DNA of 64,000 nucleotides, taken from Turnera subulata (Eukaryota; Streptophyta; Magnoliopsida; Malpighiales; Passifloraceae). How positions within the stretch are numbered: position 1 is the stretch's first letter; the number at the start of each line of letters is the position of its first letter. Below the pieces are notes generated by a model, which was not told where the DNA came from, searched no databases, and was given only the letters and a program-made list of their open reading frames with translations. This document shows positions 32,820 through 43,554 of this stretch, piece after piece. The translations under genes were made by a program, and so were the position numbers. The DNA lies in contig JAKUCV010003099.1 of assembly GCA_028386065.3 (NCBI GenBank), positions 310,087-374,086 of the forward strand, read 5' to 3'.

Positions 32820-33990
32820 CTAGGCCCAAAGCACAGATGGATTAGTTAAAAACCTCCATCCTAATTTCATTATGAGTGCTTCATTGCAGCTTCTCATCTT
32901 GCATATTCCCAACCTCCCTTGATCCCGAGGTAGACAAATCGTTCGCCAATTAACCAGATGTACTTTATGGTTCTCTCTGATGTTGCCCCAAACAAAGCGC
33001 CTATACAAGCTATCAATTTTATCACAAATTGACCTTGGAAGTCTGATGGTTTGCATGGAGTATGTTGGGAGCGCAACCAATACCGATTTAGTTAAGGTAA
33101 TTCTCCCAGCGAGAGACAATGAGTTGGCCTTCCATCAACTTGTGTTCAAAGGTGTTTTTAGTCACTCGGCTGTGTATGAGGGGAACTCCCAGATATCTCC
33201 CTAAGTCCACAGTTAACTGAAAACCAAATGTCTGGCTGACGACATGAGCCACCTCCTTGGATACATTTTTTTAGACAAACACCCTGGTTTTTTGGGCACT
33301 TATCTTTTGACCATATAGTTCATAGAATTATTGCAAGCACCCGTTTATAACCTAGACCTGTCCCAAATCTGCCTCTGCAAAAAGCAGCAAGTCATCTACG
33401 AAAAAACGTGTAAGACTCTTGGTCCTCTTTTGCTCATTTACCAATGGTTTCCATCTTCTTCGTGTTACAGCATCTCAGATAAGGTGACCAAATCTCTCCA
33501 TACATAATACAAACAAGTATGGAGAGATTAGGTCGCCTTGCCTTATGCCCCTCGATGGTGAAAATGGATCTGGCGCTTCTCCATTCCATTGCACATGAAT
33601 TGAGGTTGTGGAAACACATTTCATCGTGATGGCTATCCATTTTTTTGGGGATCCCCACCTCCCTGAGAGCGTCCTTGATAAAAGACCACCGCAACCTATT
33701 ATTGGCCTTCTCAAGGTCTAGTTTGATCGCCATGTAGCCAACATCTCCTTTCTTCATCTTCATCCTGTGTATAGCCTCTTGTACAATGACGATATTATTT
33801 GAGATTTGTCTTCCCGGTACAAAGCTGCATTTGTTCGGGGAGACAAGATCTGGTAATAGAGGTTTGTTTCTATTGACAATGAGGTTTGTGATTGCCTTGT
33901 ACAAGACATTGCATAAGCCAATTAACCTAAACTGCAGTAAAGTTTCAGGTCTCTGCACTTTTGGTATGAGTACCAGCAGGGTCTAATTTA
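32820..33990 (-). pseudogene. LINE reverse transcriptase, broken
   Basis: Blocks in order on the minus strand: LCNVLYKAITNLIVN, SFVPGRQISNNIVIVQEAIH, IKLDLEKA (followed by N where the family has Y), then after a frame change GIRQGDLISPYLFVLCMERF, the active-site box FVDD near 33390, and LAGRITLTKSVLVALPTYS. Two frames overlap at 33434-33958 and 33475-33714, so a shift lies near 33700. In-frame stops occur around 33190-33330. Confidence 0.82.
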
Positions 33991-34634
33991 TTGAATCATG
34001 CCATTCTCCTTCCTCAAACACCTTCTTTAAAAAAAGATTACACTAGGCCCCACTGTCCCCCATAGAGATTGAAAGAAAAGGTTGTGCAGACCATCTGGGC
34101 CTGGTGCCTTAAGTGATCCCTGCTGAAAAATATATGTTTTGATCTCATCGTCAGTGATGGGCCTGTTAAGACCTTGTACCCTGTGATCCTCAAGGGCTGG
34201 AAAGGTCCCACATAAGAGATGAGCAGCAGTGCCATGCCCCTCTTATGAGAACAGTTTCTGGAAATAAGAAGATGCCATTGCTTTCAAAATATTCTGCCAC
34301 GTATACCGCTTGTTGAGTTCAACTTTCAGGGCCTCAATGCGATTTTTCCGTCGTCTGATTATGGTGGTAGAGTGGAAATAGTATGTATTCCTATCTCCTG
34401 CTTGTATCCATCTACTTCGGGCTTTTTGCTTCCAAAATACTTCCTCCTAGAGTAGGACGCTATCAAATTCAAGGCGCAGCTCCATCTCCAAGTTTGTTAG
34501 AAACCTTGAGGGCTTATGTTCCAAGTACTTCTGTATGCCCGCAATACGCGCCATCAAGTTTCTCTTCTTGTGGAGGATGTTACCAAAATTTTTTTGTTCA
34601 AAACACTCGCCTTCAAACTGAATATGTCCCTGGT

Positions 34635-35438
34635 CTAAAGGATATTTGATTCCGATACCCAGTTTTGCTTCACAAATTGAATAAAGTCCGCATGCAGGAG
34701 CCACGCCGCCTGAAACCTAAAAGGCATTATGCCCGCAGATGGGGTATCAATGGCTACTGGTCTCAGGTAGATGGGTCGATGATCGGAGCACAACCTATGG
34801 AGGTGAAAAATTGTTGCTTCAGGATATTGCAATCTCCACAGTCTGTTACACAACATTCTATACAATCGAGCTTGATGAACACTACTCTTCCATGTAAATT
34901 GAGGACCTGCAAATTCAAGATCTATTAGTGCTGCACTATTAACACAATCAACAAATGCTCTGTCTGCCCTTCTGTTTCCTCTTAGTCGGGTCAGCCGCTC
35001 CTGGCCGGATAGAATTGAATTGAAGTCACCAGATAAGAGCCAAGGCTCACTGATGGACGATGCTAGAGATAGCAGATTCTGCCACAAGTAATGCCGCCAC
35101 CTTAGTTGGGGGCAACCATAGACACCATTGAAGAGTGTAGCATAGTTATCCTTCTCAATCCTCGTATGGATGAATTGGGGATGATTGTATAAAATGGACA
35201 CTGTAATTTGGTCAGTATCCCACAGGAACCAGAGTCCTCCTGCAAATCCTCTTGTGTCGACCCGATGTGAATTCGGGTACCCAAGCCTTCGAATAACCTT
35301 TAAAGCCTTCCTGCCGCTAATTCTCGGCTCCATAATAATCACAAGGTTTGGCCTATATTGACTGGCCATCTCCTTCATCATTCTTCGTAGTTGGGGTTTA
35401 CTAGCACCCTGGCAGTTCCATGATAGAACACTAATCAT
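34635..35438 (-). CDS. LINE ORF2 endonuclease domain (EEP), intact frame
   Basis: An open frame of 267 aa from ATG 35438. The EEP motifs are all present: LSWNCQGASK (residues 5-14), catalytic Glu in VIIMEPRISG, GDFNSIL (about 137-143), and SDHRPIYL near the C-terminal part. It begins ORF2 of the LINE and would nick target DNA. It ends at a stop at 34635, before the RT, so ORF2 is not continuous. This is the best-preserved part of the LINE. Similar N-terminal motifs occur in the antisense ORF at 23344. Confidence 0.85.
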   Translation of the reverse strand: MISVLSWNCQGASKPQLRRMMKEMASQYRPNLVIIMEPRISGRKALKVIRRLGYPNSHRVDTRGFAGGLWFLWDTDQITVSILYNHPQFIHTRIEKDNYATLFNGVYGCPQLRWRHYLWQNLLSLASSISEPWLLSGDFNSILSGQERLTRLRGNRRADRAFVDCVNSAALIDLEFAGPQFTWKSSVHQARLYRMLCNRLWRLQYPEATIFHLHRLCSDHRPIYLRPVAIDTPSAGIMPFRFQAAWLLHADFIQFVKQNWVSESNIL

Positions 35439-36071
35439 AAAGTTATATGGGGTTAAAGAATGTAAATAAGGGGAGAGGTCCCCATCACTGGGTCAAGGAG
35501 GCTGAGGCCTCAAAAGTCATCTGGTCCACTTCAGCATTAGGTTCTGCTGCTACCGCTTCTTCCATACTGTCTTCCAACATTCGATCATCCCCTTTAAAAG
35601 GGTCCATAGAAGGATCTGCATCAGTAATGCTGGCAATTTCCAAACTATTAAGTGGTACAGGGTTGATGTCAGGGGTTTATCAGGTGGTATACTAGTTCTA
35701 TTTGTTTCATGGTTGGGTAAAGGTATGATGGGATTTGGATTGATGTTTAGTAGGTCGATGATAATTTGGTAGTCTTCCTTCCTCAGCACCACCACAGAGT
35801 GGTTTTGTGGTTGTGTAGGGGGTTTCTGCTGGGTTGGGGCTTTACGTGTATTGCTAGTTGCTAGATTGTTATTAGACACTTTGGGCGGGCTTTGGTAAAG
35901 AACTAGGTTGAAGGTATGGGTAGGTTGTGCGAGTATCTTGTTGGACACTTCCTTTAGTGGAGTTTTGGGTTGGGGTTCTTTTAGTGGGTTCACTTGGTTT
36001 TTAGTGTGTGTTTGAGTCTTTTTGGGCTGGGCTAGTTACCTTACACTTCGCTTTTTGGAACTAGGGTAGGT

Positions 36072-36725
36072 CTAGGCTGGGTCCAATCTAAGTTGTGTCG
36101 TTGTGTTGAAATGAGATGGGCCAGCAGCTCCTACATGGAATTGTGTAGATCCTTCTGCTAACAGGCTGAAGCGGTTGCTTGTGGTCCCCATTAGAGTCAC
36201 ATGACCTGCACCCTGTTTGTGGCTCACATCTACAGGCTTACGAGTTTGCCTACACCCCCTCGTTGGATATTGATCCACTCGCCAAGACCTAGAGTAGCCC
36301 TCCGTTCAGCCATCAAAATCTGGGGTTGATCCGTCGAATTTGTGGTGAGGGAAGCATGAGGTTCAGCCTTTGCAACCTGGGGGTTAGGCATTGATACAGA
36401 CCTCTCTGGGCAAAACAGTACATTGTGACCAATTTTCCCACAAGATATACATATGTGGAAGACCCTCATACCTGGCCTTAATTTCTTCCCCATCGAGGGT
36501 GGTAGTGCCCTTCACCGGTTTGGTTAGGTCTATCTTTACTGCCACTTTTGCAAACTGGCCCCTCTACACATATTTAGTTTTGAAATCCAATTTGACTGTT
36601 TCACCGATTAAATTGCCTAGAGTAGTAAGAACCTTAGGTGCTAAGGAGCTCCCGGTAGCTGTATAAAACCACTCATGGCAAGTAAGGAAGGATCCACTCT
36701 TGGTGGCAGTGAGTACTCAAGCCCC
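36072..36725 (-). pseudogene. LINE ORF1, C-terminal half with CCHC knuckle
   Basis: The minus strand reads TTLGNLIGETVKLDFKTKYV, an in-frame stop, RGQFAKVAVKIDLTKPVK, then the zinc knuckle CISCGKIGHNVLFC at about 36410-36451. This matches the end of the DUF4283 / zf-CCHC_4 arrangement of plant LINE ORF1, an RNA-binding protein. Upstream (36640-36725) the match continues in degraded form. The beginning of the domain is displaced to 43320-43490. Confidence 0.75.
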
Positions 36726-36865
36726 TTTTGTGATTTCATATAGCCTTGGAGACTGTAGCATCAGGATAGATTAATAGAAAGAAGTAATAGGACTATTGGC
36801 CTTGAGGATTTCAGAGAAGAGGGAGAGAGTTTTAGTAAGACATGGCTTATAGAAACACACAAGCT

Positions 36866-36871
36866 TTTATT
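36866..36871 (-). terminator. AATAAA poly(A) signal of the pararetrovirus
   Basis: AATAAAAGC on the minus strand, about 45 bp downstream of the TATA box at 36916-36923. Confidence 0.5.
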
Positions 36872-36915
36872 GATAATGGGAGTTCTGATGCCCCTTTCAA
36901 AGTTTACAAGCTCCC

Positions 36916-36923
36916 CTATATAG
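36916..36923 (-). promoter_or_regulatory. Putative pregenomic RNA promoter TATA box of the pararetrovirus
   Basis: The minus strand reads CTATATAGGGGAGC, followed about 45 bp later by AATAAA (36866-36871). A poly(A) signal close behind the promoter is typical of Caulimoviridae, in which the signal lies within the RNA terminal redundancy. Confidence 0.6.
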
Positions 36924-37079
36924 ATGGGAGGACGGAAAAACAAACCAGAAAAGACAACGGTGGGTGATAACTCATCATCCCACTTACAACACACTTTAAT
37001 AATACAACACACTTGGTGGGTGATGACTCATCATCCTACTTATTATAGCAAACTTTAATAATACAAGATACATTATACT

Positions 37080-37862
37080 TTATTTTCTAATTAGCTCCTC
37101 TGAATTGCAATCATGATACACATCCGTCATGTCATCATCACTGTCGGAGTCTGGGTCCCTAGATGACCTGTATGGTACTGGATCAATCGGTGTGACTGGA
37201 TCAGTTTGTGTGGACCTTGATGTGGTAGATGGTTCTGGACGAAGCTCATTACGACAAAGCCATCGAGCCCAATTCAATATCTCAATTAGAACAGTGGTGA
37301 AAGGGGCCCTCTCTAGAATGACAGGTCTTGCTGGTGTAGCAACCATAGAGGTGGAGGTCAGGGTAGAATTTTCAGTGATTGGAGGTCCATTAAGACTGTT
37401 TAAAAAACTTCTAGCTTCTGTAACGAGGCGAGGTGTGTCAGCAAGAGTTCCTCCGATGACCTTCCATATATGAACAACTGGTCGAGGGACAATTGAGGAA
37501 TTTTGTTAGACGTAAGGACGATGGAGTACCACATAAGCAGCAATGGTATTTCTTTGTGCAGGTGGATGAGTGATGTGAATCCTGACAAGTTCTCTTCTCC
37601 ACCATGAGAGTGGAGCAAAGGTCTGAAAAAAATACCAGTACTTAGAGGCACGGGCATTTCTGTTGGGAAGATGACGGAGCACCGAATCCACAAGGATATG
37701 GAAGAGACAATAGTAAAGAGTGATGAAGCACCAGAAGTAATAATACAAGGACACTGGCCATTGGGGAGTACCTAAACTTGGGATGTCATAGTAGGGAGTG
37801 TCAATGAGGTAGCGAAAATTACCCAAAGAAGGAGATAGTTCACCGAATGCATCATTAACCAA
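37080..37862 (-). pseudogene. C-terminal part of the pararetroviral polyprotein
   Basis: Overlapping frames 37506-37862, 37400-37693 and 37080-37346 together read as one damaged region after RNase H. It has an aromatic-rich part (YYFWCFITLYYCLF) and ends with an acidic DSDSDDD stretch and a stop at 37080. I do not recognise a domain. Confidence 0.5.
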
Positions 37863-37984
37863 GATTTTAAAATGAAAGAGATGGTTTCTGGCGTAAGTTT
37901 GGATGCTATGTATAGTATTGGGTCTTCTCAGAATGGATGGTATGACTGGTTCAGTGGCTGAAAGTTCAAGGATGTCTTGGTGTT

Positions 37985-38464
37985 CATTTTAGGTGGAGAT
38001 GGGTTTCCAGCAGGGGTAGCCATGTAAATAAAAGGAATAACCTGGGGAGTTTGGATGATGGAGATGGTTATTGGTCTGGACAACAAATCTGCAAGCACAT
38101 TGTGTTGTCTTTTTATATGCTTAACTTCGAAATCATACTTTGCAAATCAGTCCTTCCAGCATAATAATTGTTTCTCCGGGAGGGACTTGTTCTTGAAGTC
38201 TAGAATCTTTGGAAAAGAGGAACTGTCCATCTGTATCTTGAAGTGATGTCCAATCAAATGGAATTTAAAATTCTTGATCCCATTTTTTACGGCTAAGATT
38301 TCTTTGTAGATGGTGTGATAATGCTTTTCTGAGTCTTTGAATTATCCTTTAGCATGTCCACAAAGATCACTAGCATCAGTCTGAAGAATTCTTTTTCTCA
38401 CAGAGGAAATCTTCAATGGTGGAGGATTTTGAGCCACTTGCTTCAACTGCTGAACAACTGTGGT
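37985..38464 (-). pseudogene. Pararetroviral RNase H, broken by stops
   Basis: The minus strand continues from RT with ILQTDASDLCGHA (first catalytic Asp), YKEILAVKNGIKNFKFHL (Glu) and KIQMDSSSFP (Asp), then KRQHNVLADLLSR (last Asp). In-frame stops follow GHAKG near 38343 and LLCWKD near 38146. RNase H would remove the RNA template during reverse transcription. Confidence 0.75.
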
Positions 38465-39262
38465 TTATTTTGAATCCCATGGTGGGGCAGCTTTTTTCAA
38501 CAGCTTTGATAAGGCTGAGGTGTGAGTAGCTACCTTTGGAATACAGTTGCGAAGATAGTTGACAATTCCAAGAAATTGCTGAATTTCCTTTGGGGACAGG
38601 TGTTCATCTGGAAAGGTGAGTAGCTCTTGTGCAATATGTGGTCCTAGGAAGTAGTGGCCTGATGAGATTGTCATACTCTGAAAATCCACTTGCGTTTGTC
38701 CAATAAAGCTCTTCTTTTCTGACAACATGATCCCATATTTTTGAACAAGGGCCTGAAAATCTTCTAATAATGTACGATGTGAGTCCTCACCTTTTGAAAA
38801 GAGAAGGATATCATCAATGTATACCAAAGTACTGTGAAGGATGGGTGCGAATATTCTTGTCATGGCTTTTTGAAAAAGAGAAGGAGCTACTTTCAACCCA
38901 AATGGCATAACTGTCCATTGGTATTGAGCATCCGGAATGCAAAATGCTATTTTTGGACGATCTTCTGGGTGAATACCAAGTTGCCAGAACTCTACCTTAA
39001 GATCAAACTTGGAAAAGATGAAGGCGTCTTTGAGATGAACGAATAAATTCTCAATCTTTGGAATAGAAAACTTATCATCTCGTAGGAAATGATTAAGTGG
39101 CTTATAATCAATAACAAGCTTATTCTTCCCTCGTATCTTTTCTGTGCGTTTCTCCACATAGAATGCTTGGCATGCCCATTCAGATTTTGTGGGTTCAATT
39201 AATTTCAAAGAGAGCAATTGATTGCATTCTTCACGAGCAAGTACCAAGTCTGAAGGAGTCAT
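38465..39262 (-). pseudogene. Pararetroviral reverse transcriptase
   Basis: A 265-codon open frame with RT motifs in order: KLVIDYKPLN, the first catalytic Asp in KFDLKVEFWQ (about residue 87), VMPFGLKVAPSLFQ, the active site YIDD at about 148-151, and LGIVNYLRNCIPK at the connection side. It would copy pregenomic RNA to DNA in the cytoplasm. This is the best-preserved viral domain. Starting Met is simply the first in frame; it was part of a polyprotein. Confidence 0.85.
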
Positions 39263-40245
39263 GCCAGGATGACTGGTTTTTGTTGGATTGACATCTTCAT
39301 TTTTCTTGAAAGGTAAGGAGATAAAAAAAACTCCTTATTGTTCCATAAGGGAAAAGAATGATGGAAGTATGTATGAGAGTCTGTACAAGTCTTGAGAAGT
39401 CGGTCACGAATAGCTTCAAAAGATTTTGGGACTTGGGCTAATGAATAGATCTTGACAATATCTGTGTAAGGCTTAAAAAAATCTTTTATATTTGAGCCCA
39501 TTTGGTAGGATTTGTGGGACTTGGCCTTTTGATAGATGTCGAAGCCAACTACTATATTTCGATCTGGAATATGTGATCCAAGGACTTTAACCCAGACAAT
39601 GCATCCAGGGAAGAATTGGATTCCTATTTTTTGCCTCGTAATCAGATGAGTTGTGAAAATCTTTCCATCTGCAACCCAAAAATGTTGATCATGTTTGACC
39701 CAGTAATGGGCTGGTAAAATTTCTGGGTTCATCATGCTTTTTTGGGCTCCTGTATTCATGAAGCCAATAGCCGAGATGGGATTTTCATATTTTTCTGGTA
39801 GGATTGACAAATTGACAGATAGGCTGGCCAAGGTGGGTTGAGATGGCTGAGCCATAAAGATTGGGACTTCATCTTCAGTTGTGGAAGAACTGGAATCCGT
39901 ATCTTCTTCATCTGTGACAACAAGGGCAAACATGGTTTCATAATTCATTTCTTCTTGTTCAGAATAAAGAGATTCAATATCTCCTTCAGAATCTCCAAGA
40001 CTAATCTGTTGTATCATCTTCGCTGATTTGGCAGGCTTTACTGGACAATTTTTTGCAAAATGTCCCTTTTCCCCCACAGACATAGCATCGATCAGTATTC
40101 TTTCCTCTGTGATTTTTCTTTTTGAAGAATTTATGTCCATCATGTGACTTCCTTTTTCGAAAAGGCTTCCATTTCTGGAGGTTGGATCGAGACTACTTCT
40201 TTTGGAAAGATTTGAAAGACTTTTTCCGACAAGAACACTGTTCAT
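39259..40245 (-). pseudogene. Pararetroviral zinc knuckle and aspartic protease, inactivated
   Basis: The N-terminal part holds the second half of a CCHC knuckle (GEKGHFAKNC). The cysteine-containing first half reads in another frame, with the break at the C run 40071-40075. An acidic linker follows. The protease motif reads NTG at about 39751-39756 instead of the family's DTG, so the catalytic Asp is gone. The frame overlaps the RT frame by 4 nt. Confidence 0.7.
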
Positions 40246-40285
40246 CCTTACATTTTATTTTCAGAAATGGTTTCTTGCAAGGGGC

Positions 40286-41493
40286 TCATGTGGTGAGGAA
40301 TTTGGAGAAATATTCCTGATTCTCACAGAGTGTTTCCAATGATTCTATCACCAGATGATGAAGAATACCAATTGTAATGGCACTTAAATCAACTTTTTGT
40401 ACTGAAATAGCTCTTCTGACTGATGGTTGAAGCTCATCCGGGAGGGAAGTAATATAAACCTGATTTAATGTATTGACGGAACTAGCATCTGTTATCAATT
40501 TGTAATAGTACCTGAGCATTCTTTGGAAATGAAAGTCAAGATCCTTTCTCTTCATTGAACAGCACTTCATTTGATAGAACTCGGATTCCTATCTCTTTTG
40601 CTTTTTCAGAGGATCCCCAAGAAAATCTCGATGGATTATTGCAATAGCCGTGTCAGAGTCTTGCGCCGTATGTAGGTTTGCTTTTGAAACATCCTGCATC
40701 TTGTGGAACCATTCCCACAAAGTCCTAACCAGTCTGGACGTAAATTATTTCATGATCAGATAAAGGGATTGGCTAGTTATAGTGCGCTGGTTATCAATCC
40801 AAGCTTAAATTCAGTAAACCGGGACTGCCAATTAGATGGGGGAATGTCATCAATAGTAAACCAGGGTCCTCCAGAGGGCTTAAAAGGTGGATCAAGATAA
40901 GAGTCAGTTATAGGAGTGTCTTCAGCAGTTTGGGCTTGTCCTGGAGTGGACTGGGCTGTATCTTGAGGCTTCCCATATCCTAGGGGATCTGGAACTTCTT
41001 CAATATGTGGTTGAGTGGATGACGTTGTTGTTGCCATATAAAGTCGGGTAAGATCAGTTTTTTCTTCTTTTATTGACCAAACTTCGGTGATCTGGTCAAA
41101 AGAGGAATCTGAGGATTGAGAATCTTCCTCGGGTTCAATAGAAATCGCATATTGCGACATATTTCTCTTTCTTGCTTGTTTGGAGGACAACGATTCTGGC
41201 AAGTGATCCTCAGAACTTTCAGAAGAGGATGTTTGAAGTTGAGGTGATGAGTGTACTCCAAAGGAAGTAGTTTGATTGGAAGGAATAGTGCCAAAAAGTA
41301 TTGGAGGTAAAAGAGATGTGTATGGTTGCGGAGGAGTAAAGAAAGGAAATTGTGGAGAGAATGACTGTTGTGATGCTGTGGGGGAATGAAGGAGAAAATT
41401 GTGAGCGCTGTGATGCCTATTTTCTTTTTTGTTTTTCTGCTTCTCTTTGCCGAGCTTTCTCAGCTTTCTTCTGGCGAATTTGCACAAGACCAT
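40286..41493 (-). pseudogene. Pararetroviral coat-protein-like region, broken
   Basis: Two frames (40777-41493 and 40286-40570) with disrupted sequence between them. The first has Ser/Pro-rich low-complexity sequence, then WFTIDDIPPSNWQSRFTEF. The second has a tyrosine- and lysine-rich block with LNQVYITSLPDELQP, similar in character to Caulimoviridae capsid cores. The capsid packages the circular genome. Stops occur between 40570 and 40777. Confidence 0.55.
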
Positions 41494-41908
41494 CTAGATT
41501 CTGTCGAAGCCTTCTTAACTCAGCATCTTTTTGACTTCTCTCTGGATCCCATACCAACCGCCTAGTTCGGTTAATTTCCTTGAGCTCAGATTCTAAGGTT
41601 GTAATTCGCTTTTCCAACCTGTTTTCTGTGGCCATGAGATCTACTACGATGGCATCCACCTTTTTTTCTGTTCTGGTTGTAATTTGAACAACCTGAGCCA
41701 ACTTCTCCGACATGTCTTTAGTTTGGTGGTGTTGTGCCTTCGCAGCTTGGGATTGCCAATTAAGGACCTGTTCAACCTGGGACAATGATGGTCGATATCC
41801 ATCAGGTTGTATTGTTTGTAGAGGGGAAACAAAGGGTCTAGATGATGTTTTGGTGGATGGATCTGCGGTTGGATTTAAGGGAGGAAATTCTGCCTCAGAA
41901 AACATCAT
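41417..41908 (-). pseudogene. Pararetroviral coiled-coil segment
   Basis: A 163-codon frame. Residues about 60-163 are strongly helical with heptads (VVQITTRTEKKVDAIV, LEKRITTLESELKEI) and a very basic C terminus (EKARQREAEKQKRK). Coiled-coil virion-associated or assembly regions occur at this place in Caulimoviridae. It overlaps the next frame (40777-41493), so a frame change is present. Confidence 0.5.
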
Positions 41909-42049
41909 ACAAGCCTGGAGAAGAGGTGATGTTTCCTTTTTTGGGCGTGCTTCAATTTTACAAGAGGAGTATCCTTCTTTGGCCAGTAAATCTAATGCTT
42001 TTGCATATATGGGGAGAGGTGGTGGAGGACTGAGTTGACATGGACCAAT

Positions 42050-42481
42050 TCATGGAGCATCTGGATCATCTGGTCCAAGCCGTCTGTGCCTCGTCTGACG
42101 ACAAGAAGTAAGATACCGTCTTCTGGGCTTTGGAGGGGCTGATGGGATTTCTTCTGTTTCTAAATCAGATAACCCGTCACAGTTACAACCTGGTTCACAC
42201 ATGGTTGGATCTGTATCCCATATGAAGTGTCCATTAATGTGAGACACATAGACATGTGATCCATCAGGATGAAAGTAACCAACTGGGATCTTCTTCTCCT
42301 TGGGAGTATCAATTGGAATGATCATGCAAGAATAATAGAAAGAAGAAGAGGAAGAGGATGACTCTGATTTTCCATAAGTCATCTTCACAGTTCCATCTAC
42401 TTGCTTCTGAAAAGAAGGCTCAAGAAAATTGTACTGGTTGCTCATTTCTCTGTAGTTTCTCCTAATTGGTAAGCCATTCAA
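42050..42481 (-). pseudogene. Pararetroviral polyprotein segment after the movement protein
   Basis: A 143-codon frame with a Ser-rich stretch and a central CNCDG motif, ending in a basic Pro/Arg-rich tail. I cannot assign a function. Its position between movement and coat regions is that of a linker or small accessory region in related viruses. Confidence 0.45.
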
Positions 42482-43241
42482 GTGGGATTAGCTTTTCTAA
42501 TTCTTCTCGAGGAAGCTGCCTTGGAGGTTGTGCAATGGTAGGGACCGCCTTTGTATCAGCATAAATGAACAGTGGATCTGAAGATATGCCTGGTAAGCTG
42601 AGATTGATTGCATGGTCCTGTAATCTATAGACTAGTTGGTGATGCAAGGTCACCGCAATTGATGAGGCTGTTTGCTCAGCTCCATAGATCTGTATTTGGA
42701 TCTTCAAAGCTTTGGACAGATTTTCATCAAGAAGAGACATATTGAAGTTTGGGAAAAATGTTAGAACAACACTTCCCGAATTCAATGTCGTCAGTATCGT
42801 TCCTATAACAGCATGTTCATATTGGAGATAACGAGTGTCAAGAAGTGACAATCTAGCCGTTACAGGTAAGCCTTGTCGTCCATGAATTATAAAAACGGGA
42901 GGAATCTCAATTGTAACATACTGGTCTGCAGCAGAGGCCTTCAAGACACAGTGGTTCATCTTTGAAGACTGGATATACTCCTTTACCAGAGGACGACGAG
43001 AGGAGATGAGAGTTTTTATGGCTCTAGAAATAGAACCTTTTTTAAAAATGGTGTAGGGATTAACAAGTGGGAGAGATGGATCCTCAATTCGAACATCTTT
43101 TGGAATATGAGTGATTTCAATTAAGTGATCAATTTTATGTGATTGGGTTCTTATGAAAGATTCAAAAAGAGAGATGGCTGAAAGAGAAGTGAGTGCTTGG
43201 GATGATATATAACTAGTATTAGTTTTTTGGATTTCACTCAT
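42462..43241 (-). pseudogene. Pararetroviral movement protein region
   Basis: An open frame of 259 codons begins at ATG 43241, about 65 nt after the PBS-like site. It resembles the 30K-superfamily movement proteins of Caulimoviridae that modify plasmodesmata, by position and by its beta-rich central part (residues about 60-200, including a conserved PLV near 77). It overlaps the next frame (42050-42481) by 20 nt, so the polyprotein has a frame change here. Assignment rests on gene order and general resemblance. Confidence 0.65.
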
Positions 43242-43319
43242 GGTTTATGTATTCTTCTCTTACTTTCCTTTCAGAACAGTAGTATTTCTTGTTTCTTCTT
43301 TTATAGAACTCTGGTACTA

Positions 43320-43490
43320 TCAACGGTCCTTCCAACAAGGCTTTGTACAGGTCCTCCTCATTGCTAAATTTAACAACATAGAAGTTAAATTCCAAATCAG
43401 TGATGCGAATTGGCCCCACTGATTTTCACATTGCCATCAATTTAGCTCTTAGAGCCTTATACCCAACTATGCGTTTGAAGGTTTTTTTTG
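43320..43490 (-). pseudogene. LINE ORF1, N-terminal part of DUF4283 domain
   Basis: The minus strand reads VGYKALRAKLMAM, a stop where Trp is usual, KSVGPIRITDLEFNFYVVKF and SNEEDLYKALLEGPL. This is the start of a DUF4283-type ORF1 domain. The match stops abruptly at about 43320, where a Met-tRNA-PBS-like sequence begins. The missing half is on the far side of the pararetrovirus. Confidence 0.7.
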
Positions 43491-43554
43491 TTATTAACCC
43501 CATAAAGTACTATGAATATATTATTATTTACTTAGAATTTACAAGTAGAACTCC

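Larger units (their letters stand above)
36730..43319 (-). mobile_element. Endogenous pararetrovirus (Caulimoviridae, petu-/florendovirus-like), defective
   Basis: About 6.6 kb on the minus strand in the order: movement protein, small and coiled-coil regions, coat-protein-like region, zinc knuckle, aspartic protease, RT, RNase H, a C-terminal region, and then a non-coding region with a TATA box and an AATAAA. One long polyprotein-like arrangement is implied. Frames are broken by stops and shifts, and the protease has lost its catalytic Asp. The right end coincides with a sequence resembling the Met-tRNA primer site (about 43305-43319), so the integrated copy looks linearised at the minus-strand start point. 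Genus is inferred from gene order only. Confidence 0.82.
31292..43490 (-). mobile_element. L1-type LINE (minus strand), split by a pararetroviral insertion
   Basis: The 3' end is a poly(A) (T8 at about 31293-31300). Upstream come RNase H (31384-32048), the zinc-binding region (32059-32400), RT (32820-33990), endonuclease (34635-35438) and the second half of ORF1 with a zinc knuckle (36072-36725). The first half of a DUF4283-type ORF1 domain is found at 43320-43490 on the same strand, beyond the pararetrovirus. The simplest reading is one LINE interrupted in ORF1. It is 5'-truncated, with multiple stops and shifts. No TSD was found. It is a close relative of the plus-strand LINE at 8465-12795. 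Confidence 0.75.
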
